Below, in pieces: positions 7,103 to 15,206 of a stretch of 64,000 bases of DNA (position 1 is the stretch's first letter; each line of letters opens with the position of its first letter). This DNA is from Aquipuribacter hungaricus. GTDB taxonomy: Bacteria > Actinomycetota > Actinomycetes > Actinomycetales > JBBAYJ01. Under the pieces are notes generated by a model. The model had not been told where the DNA came from. It saw only the letters and a program-made list of their open reading frames with translations, and ran no database searches. The DNA lies in assembly GCF_042663885.1 (NCBI RefSeq), contig NZ_JBHSXV010000001.1; one strand, given 5' to 3'. Made by a program: the position numbers and the translations under genes.

Positions 7103-7594
7103 TTACAACGGCTCGCTGGCCACACGTTGCTGATGGCCCTGGCGTGCCCGCCGATGCGGGACCAATTGGAGTGGCAGAAGTACCGTGACAACGACGAGGA
7201 CCGGCAGCATCAGTGCGGCGGCGAGGGCCAGGCCGCCGAGGGGGCTCTCCTCTTCGGCGCGAAGGAGGCTGGGATTTCCGGTGGCGTACCTGACACGGAT
7301 CGCGTCACCAAGGGCGTGAGGCTGGTCACGGGGAACGTCGAGTGACACCGGTGCGGGCCAGATGGTGTCGTCCACGTAGCGCGCCTCGAGTAGCGGCACG
7401 CCTCGAGACCCCTCGGCTTCACCGATGACGACGACGTCGGCCGACTGTCCCTTGTAGTGGACTGCCACCTCCTGTGCAGCCATATCGAGCCCAACGGCGA
7501 ACAGCACCGCAGACCCGACGAGGGCCAGCAGCAGCGTCTTCAGAGAGGCGGCCGATCCCCGCACCGCACGCGTCACCCATGAAGCCTGGCTCAT
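7103..7594 (-). CDS. DUF3592-like membrane protein
   Basis: A 163-residue protein from an ATG. One N-terminal helix (LKTLLLALVGSAVLFAVGL) and one C-terminal helix (GLALAAALMLPVLVVVTVLLPL) flank an extracytoplasmic beta-rich domain of about 75 residues that includes VHYKGQSADVVVIGE and GDAIRVRYATGNP. This arrangement, with the closing VxVRYxxxNP pattern, is typical of DUF3592-like proteins. No enzymatic residues are evident. Function is unknown for the family. Confidence 0.6.
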   Translation of the reverse strand: MSQASWVTRAVRGSAASLKTLLLALVGSAVLFAVGLDMAAQEVAVHYKGQSADVVVIGEAEGSRGVPLLEARYVDDTIWPAPVSLDVPRDQPHALGDAIRVRYATGNPSLLRAEEESPLGGLALAAALMLPVLVVVTVLLPLQLVPHRRARQGHQQRVASEPL

Positions 7595-7791
7595 GCCAGT
7601 GATGACGAGTGGCCGTGGTGGCCAGGTGACGACGGGAACACAAGACCATCCTGCTGCAGGGAACGTGTCGACGGGGGTGCGTTGAGGTGCGTTCGACCGA
7701 CCGGCCTATGACCCTTCGAGCGCGTGCGCCAGCGCGGGCCTCGCTGCCGTGCTGGAGGACAGCAAGGGCCGTGCGGCAACGGATTTCAATT

Positions 7792-7813
7792 GGCGATCCC
7801 CTGGGGGATGGCC
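7792..7813. repeat. Family B palindromic site B6
   Basis: GGCGATCCCCTGGGGGATGGCC, a 22-base palindrome with one mismatched pair, corresponding to the inner core of B5. Confidence 0.6.
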
Positions 7814-7858
7814 AGGCCCATCCGCCGGCAGCCCCACGGGCGGGGGCGCGGCTCACCT

Positions 7859-7883
7859 GGTAGCCGGTCGTCTATCGGCTACC
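7859..7883. repeat. Family A motif A6
   Basis: GGTAGCCG (7859-7866) and CGGCTACC (7876-7883) are perfect 8-base arms around GTCGTCTAT. The stop codon of the phosphatase-like gene (7879-7881) lies inside the right arm. Confidence 0.65.
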
Positions 7884-8322
7884 GGTTCGTGGGTCCGGCG
7901 TTCGCGAAGCGGAACACCCACCGGCGCTGCCAGGGAGTCTCGACCGCTTTCGGGTCGTAGTTGCGGCGCACCCAGGCGACGGCGGCTGTCGGAGGGATGC
8001 CGTCAAGAACCGCTAGGCACGCCAAGGCGGTGCCCGTGCGTCCCCTTCCGCCGCCGCACGCCACCTCCACCCGTTCGGTGGACGCCCGGCGCCAGGCCTC
8101 TACGAGCGCCTCGCAAGCGTCGGCCTCGTTGGCCGGGACGCGGAAGTCGCGCCAGCGGACCCACCGCGAGGGCCATGGAGCCTGCGAGGGCTGCCGTGCC
8201 AGCAGGTAGAGCCCGAAATTCGGGACCGGACCGACCGGTGGGAGGCGCCGGAGGGCGCGTGCTCGGATCTTTCGACCTGACGGCAGGTGGACGACGTGGA
8301 GGTCGGAGCTCGACCAGGTCAC
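7879..8322 (-). CDS. Tyrosine-phosphatase-like protein
   Basis: A 147-residue protein with the CX5R signature loop of cysteine-dependent phosphatases: VEVACGGGRGRTGTA, catalytic Cys about residue 88, Arg six residues later, followed by Thr. A helix and a C-terminal WVRRNYDPKAVETPWQ region follow, as in short dual-specificity or tyrosine phosphatase folds. The usual His before the Cys is replaced by Ala, which may affect activity. A TAGCGT hexamer six bases before the GTG start indicates a leaderless transcript. Substrate (protein or small phospho-molecule) is unknown. Confidence 0.75.
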   Translation of the reverse strand: MTWSSSDLHVVHLPSGRKIRARALRRLPPVGPVPNFGLYLLARQPSQAPWPSRWVRWRDFRVPANEADACEALVEAWRRASTERVEVACGGGRGRTGTALACLAVLDGIPPTAAVAWVRRNYDPKAVETPWQRRWVFRFANAGPTNR

Positions 8323-8921
8323 GGCGTAACGCTAGGCCGCACCGTGACCGAGCCGCGTCGCCGACCCGGGGATCGCCGAGTGGGACTCGCGGCTTACAGA
8401 CCCCCAAGAGCGGCCCAAGCCTGGAACCGTCCCCTCGACGGTTGTCCGTCCCGGCGCCGGTCGCTCTCAGTCGCCCGGGCGGGTGGTCCACGGCCGGCGC
8501 ACTTCAGGGCGGTGCCGCCCGGTGCCGCCCCGGCGTGTGGGCGCCTGTCGCGACCGTTGGGGCCGTCTTCCTCGACCACCGGTGGGCCCAGGCTCGGCCG
8601 GCAGGGCCCGACACGCCCAACTGGCTTTCATGACTCCGTGCCGGGTGCTGGCCTGACGGCTGGACGCCCGGAGCCGGCACCGGCACGGGGCGCCGCATCA
8701 GCCGGTCGCCGCGCCTGGAGCCGCGTGGTCTTCTCGGCTGGTCCGACAGTCGCCACACAGGGTCGGAACCTTGGTGGCCCGCGTACCTCAAGCGACGGCA
8801 CACGGGGCGGGTGCAACGCGTCGTGCCGTTCGCTACCGGGGTCTGCAGCCCGTGGACCTCACCTCGTGAGCTGCCGGACGCTGCTCGAACGGCTGTGCTC
8901 GACGGCGTAGCGTGCGGGGTC
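8323..8921. other. Long gap without a recognised gene
   Basis: About 600 bases. It starts with the promoter of the phosphatase-like gene and palindrome B7 (8351-8394). Direct repeats of GGTGCCGCCC occur at 8511-8530. All frames through it look like non-coding shadows (arginine- and proline-rich). It may hold a decayed unit. Confidence 0.4.
8351..8394. repeat. Family B palindromic site B7
   Basis: Perfect arms AGCCGCG (8351-8357) and CGCGGCT (8388-8394) around CGGGGATCGCCGAGTGGGAC, the same kind of interior as B3-B5. Confidence 0.6.
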
Positions 8922-9293
8922 GTGGCGGAGCGGACAGTGCCCATCCTGCCGAGCCGCGACCTGCGCGAGACGCTCGACTTCTACCGCGTCCTGGGGTTCG
9001 AGAACCGCGGGGCGTCGCCGGAGGAGTGGGACTACCTGATCATCGGGCGGGGCGGGCTCGAACTGCACTTCGTCCGTGCGCCGGACGTCGATCCGCTCAG
9101 GACGGCTGGCAGTTGCTACGCGTTCGTCGACGACGCCCAGTTGCTCTACGACGCCTGGGTCGAGCTCGTGGTCCCCGAGCCGGCGACCGGTAGCCGCCTA
9201 GAGCCGCTGGTCGACACCGACTACGGCATGCGTGAGTTCGCTGTCGTGGACTGCAGCGGCAATCTGCTCCGCGTCGGGTCATCTAGAGACTGA
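8922..9293 (+). CDS. VOC-family, bleomycin-resistance-like protein
   Basis: A 123-residue protein starting at a GTG. It reads VPILPSRDLRETLDFYRVLGFENR then GLELHFVR, and ends with YGMREFAVVDCSGNLLRVG. This is the glyoxalase/bleomycin-resistance (VOC) fold, and the short length plus the PILPSRDLxxTxxFY pattern is closest to the bleomycin-binding (Ble) branch. Such proteins bind the drug as dimers rather than break it down. Whether this one confers resistance is an inference. A plus-strand unit amid minus-strand neighbours. Confidence 0.8.
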   Translation: MAERTVPILPSRDLRETLDFYRVLGFENRGASPEEWDYLIIGRGGLELHFVRAPDVDPLRTAGSCYAFVDDAQLLYDAWVELVVPEPATGSRLEPLVDTDYGMREFAVVDCSGNLLRVGSSRD

Positions 9294-9337
9294 CTCGCCG
9301 CAGCAGGGACCGAGGCAGCGACTCGGTGAGCCATCCC

Positions 9338-9357
9338 CTGCGGGACCGCTGAGCCGG
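9338..9357. repeat. Family B-related element in reverse orientation
   Basis: CCATCCCCTGCGGGACCGC is the reverse complement of the GTCCCGCAGGGGAT segment of B3 and B5. It follows the plus-strand VOC gene, whereas the others follow minus-strand genes, so the orientation tracks the gene. Confidence 0.5.
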
Positions 9358-9464
9358 GCCTCGAGGGCCGGCGCCGTCACCGGCGGTCGGCTTGCAGAAG
9401 GTCGGAGGAGGCTTCCCGGCCGGGGTGGGTCAATGAGGTAGCCGGCGTATCGCAAGACGTTGGG

Positions 9465-10361
9465 TCACCCGGCCAGCACCAGGGCTGAGATGACCTGGAC
9501 GACCCCGTCGCCGTAGCGTCCGTCGAGCTCAGACCGCAGGGCGCCGTCGTCGTAGGTGACCGTTAGCTGCACGGTGCCGGTCAGGACGTCGACGCCGGCG
9601 GACAGCATGCTGGCGACGCTCGTGGTCACCTCGTCCTGAATTCTTCTGAGCTCCGTCTCGGTGCGCTCGGCGGTGGTCACGCAGAGGGGGCCGTCCCACA
9701 CCTCTCTCAGCTCCGCCTCGGCGGCCGCAGGGTCACCGGTGACCCTGATGTTGACGACCGGCGGAAGGACTGTCGCCTCCGGGTCATCCGTCAACGCCCG
9801 GTCAAGCTCGTACGCGTCCCGGGGGTCTCGGTGCGTCACCCAACCGCCCGCGTAGTCCGAGCGTTGCTGGGCTGCCGTGAAGACAATGTCCTCTGCGGAC
9901 CAGGGCATCGGTTCGCCCGGCCACCCGCCGGGTGGCTCCGGGCACGGCGAGGCGAAGTCCACGTCGGTCACGGACCCGGCATCGGTCCACTCGTCGGCGG
10001 GGACCGCGTCGGTGACCGTGAGGTCAGTGCCGTCGAACGTGCCAGTGACCTGGAAGTCGCCAAACCTCACCCCTGAGGCACTCTCGTAGTCGCCGTCATG
10101 GTCGGTCCAGTCCCACCCGATCAGCTCCGGCCCGCCGCACTGCGGCGGCAACGACTCTCCGACCCCGCCCGGACACAGCTCGGCCCCGTCCCCGCCGTCG
10201 ATCACCATCACCGGGTACCGCGTGGTGACTTCGTCGCCCCACGCTGCCGGCCCCGTCTGTGGCGGCTGGCTAGCCGCCCCGGAGATCGCCTGAGTGGTTG
10301 GGTCCCCACAGCCGGCCACCATCAGCGGTGCAGCCACCACGCCCGTCACCAGCCGCCTCAT
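9465..10361 (-). CDS. Putative secreted lipoprotein, unknown function
   Basis: A 298-residue protein. The N-terminus MRRLVTGVVAAPLMVAGCGD is a lipoprotein signal peptide with lipobox MVAGC at residues 14-18. The mature part is acidic and rich in Trp, Gly and Thr, with paired cysteines (ELCPGG, PPQCGG, SPCPEP). It ends with a beta-rich segment that includes VLTGTVQLTVTYDDGALRSELDGRYG. No family was recognised. Expected to be anchored on the outer face of the cytoplasmic membrane. Confidence 0.75.
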   Translation of the reverse strand: MRRLVTGVVAAPLMVAGCGDPTTQAISGAASQPPQTGPAAWGDEVTTRYPVMVIDGGDGAELCPGGVGESLPPQCGGPELIGWDWTDHDGDYESASGVRFGDFQVTGTFDGTDLTVTDAVPADEWTDAGSVTDVDFASPCPEPPGGWPGEPMPWSAEDIVFTAAQQRSDYAGGWVTHRDPRDAYELDRALTDDPEATVLPPVVNIRVTGDPAAAEAELREVWDGPLCVTTAERTETELRRIQDEVTTSVASMLSAGVDVLTGTVQLTVTYDDGALRSELDGRYGDGVVQVISALVLAG

Positions 10362-10503
10362 GCAGCTGAGACGTCGTCCTCATGCCCACGGTTCCACGAT
10401 CCTGGGTGCTGCGTGAGCGCCAGGCGGGCCACGCACGCTCACTTCACCAGGGCCGCGCCGGATGGGGATCGTGGAGTGGCGATAGCGGTCACCACCCCGC
10501 CCG

Positions 10504-10899
10504 TCACGCAGAGTCGAGCGCCCACGAAGCACTGAGTGCAAGGGCGGCGGAAAGCCACCATGGCGCGGCGCTTCGCAGGCCGGCGACGGTGAACGGGTGC
10601 CAGAACTTCGCCGTGTGCAGGGTGGTCCTGCGGTCGACGTAGAGCTGTAGTCCGCCCGCGTATGACCCGAGCGCGATGGCGAGGTACACCAGCGCGCCAG
10701 GGACTTCGGCCGCTGTCCTCGCACCAGTGAGGGAGGCCAGGACGCCAGCCGTGACGAACACCGCAACGAGCGCCACGGGGGGCCACCAAGGGAGGAACCG
10801 CGAGCGACCTCGCTGACGCGGGCGTGCCCGGTCCACCGATGGCGAGGTGCGGGACACGAGATCGATGGTGACATCCGGATGGACTACACCGTGTCGCAA
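10504..10899 (-). CDS. Small membrane protein
   Basis: A 131-residue protein with three hydrophobic segments: PPVALVAVFVTAGVLASLTG, VPGALVYLAIALGSYAGGLQLYV and WWLSAALALSASWAL. A basic N-terminal 30 residues precede them. The start is uncertain; the TTG shown is the longest option and an internal GTG would shorten it by four codons. No family was recognised. Confidence 0.5.
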   Translation of the reverse strand: MRHGVVHPDVTIDLVSRTSPSVDRARPRQRGRSRFLPWWPPVALVAVFVTAGVLASLTGARTAAEVPGALVYLAIALGSYAGGLQLYVDRRTTLHTAKFWHPFTVAGLRSAAPWWLSAALALSASWALDSA

Positions 10900-11324
10900 A
10901 AGGCGTATCGCACCCGCCCGGCCGATAGAGCGCGCCCGAAGCAGGCGCGGTCCCCGGACGCAAGAACCCCGATGCGGGGCGCATGAATCTCAGCTGCCCC
11001 GCGAACCACCGACTCGTCTCAGTAAACGATGGACGAGTGGGACGTGACGCCTCACTGACGAAGGGGACTGGTGGTCGTCGTGCCCTTGGAGACTGGGCAG
11101 CCTTGAGCCGCCACGCAGCTTCCCGAGCGGCAGCCAGCAGGACCGCTGCACCGGGGCGCCTACACGACAGGGGCGTCGCTGCGGGAGCTCGGCATGAGGA
11201 GCGGCAGCAGCTTCCTGAGTGGCTCTTGGCTGCCGGCTTGGTCGCAACCGTCGACGGCGATGAGTCCCAGCATCAGCCCGAGTCTGCGATGGCGATGGAG
11301 ACTCACTCGACTTCGGGGATTTCT
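10900..11324. other. Gap upstream of the S51 peptidase gene
   Basis: About 425 bases with no convincing gene. A segment GACGAGTGGGACGTGACGCC (11033-11052) recalls family B right arms but has no clear partner. The frame of the downstream gene is open leftwards but reads as low-quality sequence. Confidence 0.4.
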
Positions 11325-11987
11325 ATGAAGCTGCTCCTGACGTCTGGCGGCGTCACGAACCTGAGCATCCGCGCGGCGCTGGTACGCCTCCTGGGCAAGC
11401 CGATCGCCGAGTGCCGCGCCCTCGCCGTCCCCACGGCACAGTGGGGCCACCCGATGTGTGGTCCGGCATCGGTGAGGCGCTTCGTCGCGGACGAGCCGGG
11501 TGGGCGATCCCTCGCCGGCCTGGGCTGGGCGTCCCTCGGTGTCCTCGAGCTCACGGCGTTGCCCACCATCGACGTCGACAGGTGGCTCCCGTGGGTGCAG
11601 GACGCCGACGTGCTCCTGGTCGACGGCGGGGACGCGACGTACCTGTGCCACTGGATGCGCGAATCTGGGCTCGCGGATCTGCTGCCCTCGTTGACCGGCA
11701 CGGTCTGGGTCGGGGTGAGTGCCGGGAGCATGGTGATGACGCCCCGGGTCGGGGCCCGCTTCGTCGAGTGGTCAGGCGCGGTGGACGACCGCACCCTGGG
11801 CCTCGTCGACTTCTCGATCTTCCCGCACCTGGACGCTTTCCCGACGAACACCCTCGCCGAGGCCCAGCGGTGGGCGCGCGACATCGGTCTCCCGGCCTAC
11901 GCCATCGACGAGCAGACCGCCATCGCGGTCGCCGACGGCTGTGTCGAAGTCGTCTCCGAGGGAAGTTGGACGACGTTCGAGGCGTGA
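11325..11987 (+). CDS. S51-family (PepE/cyanophycinase-like) serine peptidase
   Basis: A 220-residue protein from an ATG preceded by GGGGA. KLLLTSGGV at the N-terminus, DADVLLVDGGDATYL (residues 93-107) and VWVGVSAGSMVM (about 127-138) are S51 hallmarks; Ser132 in the GVSAGS elbow is the expected nucleophile and FSIFPHLD supplies a likely catalytic His. Family members are dipeptidase E (Asp-X) or cyanophycinase-like enzymes with class I glutamine-amidotransferase fold. The standard length indicates a complete gene. Substrate unknown. Confidence 0.85.
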   Translation: MKLLLTSGGVTNLSIRAALVRLLGKPIAECRALAVPTAQWGHPMCGPASVRRFVADEPGGRSLAGLGWASLGVLELTALPTIDVDRWLPWVQDADVLLVDGGDATYLCHWMRESGLADLLPSLTGTVWVGVSAGSMVMTPRVGARFVEWSGAVDDRTLGLVDFSIFPHLDAFPTNTLAEAQRWARDIGLPAYAIDEQTAIAVADGCVEVVSEGSWTTFEA

Positions 11988-11989
11988 CC

Positions 11990-12012
11990 ACGTGAGGCGT
12001 CGCGACGTGGCC
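11990..12012. terminator. Possible hairpin after the S51 peptidase gene
   Basis: CCACGT (11990-11995) and ACGTGG (12007-12012) are perfect arms immediately after the stop codon, with no T-run. It could be a transcription terminator or another variant of the inter-gene palindromes. Confidence 0.35.
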
Positions 12013-12076
12013 GGCACCCCCGAGCTGCGGGAAGGCCACGAACTGGGCGATTAGGCCCCGACCCGGCGTCTCCGAC

Positions 12077-12110
12077 GAAGCGACCGCTTACCGGCGACGT
12101 CCGCCGCTTC
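12077..12110. repeat. Family A motif A7
   Basis: Perfect outer arms GAAGCG (12077-12082) and CGCTTC (12105-12110) enclose ACCGCTTACCGGCGACG, the family A core. Site B8 follows 27 bases later. Confidence 0.6.
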
Positions 12111-12136
12111 TGTCGACGGTTACCGCAAAGGGCGGG

Positions 12137-12175
12137 GCCGTCCCGCGGGAGATCGCCAGTTGGGGATCGGTGACC
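12137..12175. repeat. Family B palindromic site B8
   Basis: GCCGTCCCGC followed by the near-palindrome GATCGCCAGTTGGGGATC (12151-12168), then GGTGACC. The left arm matches B5 but the right arm does not, so this copy has an intact core and one degraded arm. Confidence 0.6.
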
Positions 12176-12215
12176 GGTGCACCCGTGGTGGTGCTTTCCG
12201 CCGGATGCTTGGCGA

Positions 12216-13079
12216 TCAATCGCCTTCGGGTAGCGACGCCGTCCACACCAGAAGTTGCGAGCCCTGTACCGCGTACGTCCGCACCGGGTTCCCGCGCCCG
12301 TCGACGGTATCCGTGGTGCCGGGCGCGGCGATGCCGACCTCGAGCCCGCCGCCGCCCTCGTCCTGCACGGTCACCACGACTCCCGGTGCTGCGTCGGACA
12401 GGATCGTGCTCGAGCCGATCGCGGAGCCCCCCACGCACAGCGAGCCGTCGTCGACGGCGTAGACGCTGACCCCACCGGGCAGCTCGGTGAGCGCTCCGGC
12501 AGGCTGCTGGCCGCACGCATCGACCAGAGGCACGAACGGCGGGGTGGTCACCGTCGACGACACGGCCCAGACCACCAGGCCTCCGGCCAGGAACCCTGCC
12601 ACCAGCCGGTAGACCGGCAGCCGAGGCGGCCGCCACCCACGGTCGCGCGGGCGCCGGCTCAGGAGCAGGACCGTGCCGGTCGCGGCCAGGCCCAACAGGG
12701 CACCCACCGAGTTGTTGAGCAGGTCGTCCACATCGAAGGCGCGCCACGCCCATCCTGCGGCCAGCGAACCCAGCAGCTGGCCGGTCTCGATAAGAAGCGT
12801 GACCCCGACGCACGCCAGCACCATCGCCTCGTAGCGCCAGCGCACCACCAGCGGCAGCAGCAGCCCGAAGGGCACCGTCATCAGGACGTTGCGCCGCGAC
12901 TCCCACCCACCGAGCAGGTCCGGCCGCGACAGTGACAGGTTGACTGCGACCCGCCCTTCAGCGCCGGGAACCGGCGACCCCGGAAGGGGAAGGAACGCCA
13001 CACCGGCGAGCACGAGCAGGTACACGGCGAACGCCACCGTCGCCAGGCGCTGCACGAGAGGAGAGCGCAGGTCGACCAC
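12216..13079 (-). CDS. VanZ-like family membrane protein
   Basis: A 287-residue protein. Membrane segments near residues 14-31, 63-80, 86-105, 120-140 and 158-180 surround a typical VanZ pattern: SRRNVLMTVPFGLLLPLV, LLIETGQL and AFDVDDLLNNSVGALLG. The last 100 residues are a soluble beta-rich domain with a cysteine pair (DACGQQ, SLCVGG), probably outside the cell. VanZ-like proteins are linked to low-level teicoplanin resistance in enterococci, but most are uncharacterised. The GTG start lies six bases after a CACGAT hexamer. Confidence 0.8.
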   Translation of the reverse strand: MVDLRSPLVQRLATVAFAVYLLVLAGVAFLPLPGSPVPGAEGRVAVNLSLSRPDLLGGWESRRNVLMTVPFGLLLPLVVRWRYEAMVLACVGVTLLIETGQLLGSLAAGWAWRAFDVDDLLNNSVGALLGLAATGTVLLLSRRPRDRGWRPPRLPVYRLVAGFLAGGLVVWAVSSTVTTPPFVPLVDACGQQPAGALTELPGGVSVYAVDDGSLCVGGSAIGSSTILSDAAPGVVVTVQDEGGGGLEVGIAAPGTTDTVDGRGNPVRTYAVQGSQLLVWTASLPEGD

Positions 13080-13123
13080 GGCGCGATCGTGACACCCAGC
13101 CGTCCCCGCCTCATCAGGGCGTC

Positions 13124-13156
13124 CAGGTAGGCGATCCTCAGCTGGGATTGGCCCTG
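13124..13156. repeat. Family B palindromic site B9
   Basis: CAGGTAGGCGATCCTCAGCT and GGGATTGGCCCTG form an imperfect palindrome; its centre GATCCTCAGCTGGGAT matches B4 and B5. Confidence 0.6.
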
Positions 13157-13190
13157 CCGGGGGCAGGTGGTCGCTGCCACACTCCGTGAT

Positions 13191-13610
<420 letters not shown>

Positions 13611-13646
13611 GATCGGCTACGGGCACGCCGTCACTGCTGGCCTGAT

Positions 13647-13678
13647 CACCGCCGGTCGTAGTGAGCAGCGGCGGGGTG
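13647..13678. repeat. Palindrome in the gap before the 13703 gene
   Basis: CACCGCCG (13647-13654) pairs with CGGCGGGGTG (13669-13678); the CCGCCG/CGGCGG part is perfect. The interior does not match the family B core, so it is grouped with that family only by position. Confidence 0.4.
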
Positions 13679-13702
13679 CGCAGCCGCCCCTAGATTCGCC
13701 GC

Positions 13703-13915
13703 ATGGCTAGTTCTCGCCCCTGGTGGCAAATCGCAGCGACTCCCGCATGGGCACTGCGAGAGGGCGCGTTCTTCGCCGTCCTAGCCCTGGCGTGCTGGCT
13801 GGCTGTCGCCTTCGTCGGGAGCCTCCGTAGCCTGCCGTTCACGGTGGCTGCCGTCGTGCTCACGCTCGGTGCCGCCACCTACTTCCTGCAGGCGGCTTAC
13901 CTGAGGAGGCCGTAA
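13703..13915 (+). CDS. Small two-helix membrane protein
   Basis: A 70-residue protein, MASSRPWWQIAATPAWALRE followed by helices FFAVLALACWLAVAFVG and LPFTVAAVVLTLGAATYFL. TAGATT ends exactly six bases before the ATG, indicating leaderless expression, which supports both gene and start. No family was recognised. Confidence 0.65.
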   Translation: MASSRPWWQIAATPAWALREGAFFAVLALACWLAVAFVGSLRSLPFTVAAVVLTLGAATYFLQAAYLRRP

Positions 13916-13929
13916 GCCCTTCGACGTGA

Positions 13930-13965
13930 CCACCTGGCGATCCCCAGATAGCGATCCTCGGGTGG
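13930..13965. repeat. Family B palindromic site B10
   Basis: Outer arms CCACC and GGTGG around GGCGATCCCCAGATAGCGATC, a core differing from that of B5 at few positions. It follows the plus-strand 13703-13915 gene. Confidence 0.6.
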
Positions 13966-14034
13966 CGACGGGCTGCCGACGACGGCTGGCGCCGCAGGAG
14001 GACATGCGTGCGCCGGAGCGACAAGGTGCTGCCG

Positions 14035-14065
14035 CCGTCCCACATCAGTGTCAGTGGTGGGACGG
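14035..14065. repeat. Family B palindromic site B11
   Basis: Perfect 9-base arms CCGTCCCAC (14035-14043) and GTGGGACGG (14057-14065) around ATCAGTGTCAGTG. It lies 38 bases beyond the stop of the serine recombinase gene. Confidence 0.65.
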
Positions 14066-14102
14066 CCGCGCGACAGCGCGTGTGGTCCTTGCCCTCCCTG
14101 GG

Positions 14103-14705
14103 TCAGCGGCTCCTGACGGAAGCTCCGGCACGGGCCTCCGCTCGGTGGACGGCCCGGTAGACCGTCGAGCGGCCGACGCTGAACAGCTCAGCGACCTCGA
14201 GGATGGAGTACTCACCGGTGGCCACCAGGACGGCCAGGTGCGCCTCCTGCTTGGCGGACAGCTTCGGTTGTCTCCCGTGCTGCCGGCCCTTCGCCCTCGC
14301 GACCTTCATGCCCTCGCGGGTGCGCATCCGGATCAGGTCTGCCTCGAACTCGGCGACCATGGCCAGGACGTTGAACAGCAGCCGCCCGACCGGGTCGAGG
14401 GGGTCGTGCACCGAGCCGCCGAGGCTCAGCCGCACCTGGCGGACGGTGAGCTCCTCCGGGATGCTGCGGGCGTCGGGCAGGGAGCGGGCCAGGCGGTCCA
14501 GTTTCGTGACGACGAGGGTGTCGCCCTCGCGGCAGGCGGCCATGGCCTCCTTGAGGCCGGGCCGGTCGCGGTTGGTGCCGGTCAGGCCGTGGTCGACGTA
14601 GACGCGGCTTGCGGGAACGCCGAGGGCTTGGAGGCCGTCGCGCTGCGCGGTGAGGTCCTGGCCGTCGGTGGACACCCGTGCGTAGCCGATGAGTAGTGCG
14701 GTCAT
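14103..14705 (-). CDS. Serine recombinase (resolvase/invertase family)
   Basis: A complete 200-residue small serine recombinase. The catalytic Ser is in IGYARVSTDGQDLTAQ (Ser10). Conserved blocks follow: VYVDHGLTGTNRDRPGL, GDTLVVTKLDRLARSLPDA, LSLGG, and AEFEADLIRMRTREGM on the long E helix. The C-terminus carries a helix-turn-helix (ILEVAELFSVGRSTVYRAV) for site recognition. GAGGAGC precedes the ATG. Such enzymes resolve cointegrates or invert DNA; no transposase or terminal inverted repeats are visible nearby, so it is an orphan in this accessory region. Confidence 0.92.
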   Translation of the reverse strand: MTALLIGYARVSTDGQDLTAQRDGLQALGVPASRVYVDHGLTGTNRDRPGLKEAMAACREGDTLVVTKLDRLARSLPDARSIPEELTVRQVRLSLGGSVHDPLDPVGRLLFNVLAMVAEFEADLIRMRTREGMKVARAKGRQHGRQPKLSAKQEAHLAVLVATGEYSILEVAELFSVGRSTVYRAVHRAEARAGASVRSR

Positions 14706-14750
14706 GACGATGCTCCTCGCGTCGGCCGTCCCCGGGGCCCCATCGCGCCG

Positions 14751-15134
14751 GTGCGGCAGCGGCCCTGCCGCTACACCGAGACCGTCGAAGACACGTCGAC
14801 CCTCAGCAAGACCACGGCTACGCGCTCGCTCAGAACGGCCCAACCTGCCCCCGGACGGGATCCACAACTTGGCTGGCACCTGGCGCGCGACCTGTACGCG
14901 CGGTGCGTCCGCTGCGGCGGCATGGTGAGGCTGTGGGACGACCAGAGCGACGAATGCCCGTGCGGACGGCTCCACAAGGACGTGGACGCGGGTCGCTTCG
15001 GGTCGGATGACGGAGACGCGAGCCTCGCGGTGTTCCGCGTGACGACCGTGGCCGTCCGCCCTTGGTGGCGCCGGCTGAAGCGCGCCACGGGTCGCCTGTT
15101 CGAGGATCGAGGACCGCGAGGCTCGGGTAGCTAG
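14751..15134 (+). CDS. Hypothetical zinc-ribbon-like protein
   Basis: A 127-residue frame from a GTG, probably too long at the N-terminus. The convincing part is residues about 44-95: YARCVRCGGMVRLWDDQSDECPCGRL, a CxxC...CxC set of four cysteines able to bind zinc, followed by HKDVDAGRFGSDDGD. A basic tail (RPWWRRLKRATGRLF) ends it. The zinc-ribbon-plus-DVDAGR pattern looks like small unclassified actinobacterial proteins. Start unresolved. Confidence 0.45.
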   Translation: MRQRPCRYTETVEDTSTLSKTTATRSLRTAQPAPGRDPQLGWHLARDLYARCVRCGGMVRLWDDQSDECPCGRLHKDVDAGRFGSDDGDASLAVFRVTTVAVRPWWRRLKRATGRLFEDRGPRGSGS

Positions 15135-15206
15135 ACCGACCAAAGGTCGGTCACCGGGCACCTGCCCTCCGCCCGCACGGCGCTCCATCTGCGTGCCGCC
15201 CTCGGG

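Noticed and set aside
8504..8944. Minus-strand frame of about 146 codons
   Set aside because: Its composition (Arg, Pro, Ser, Gly-rich with no structured segments) and overlap with the VOC gene suggest a shadow.
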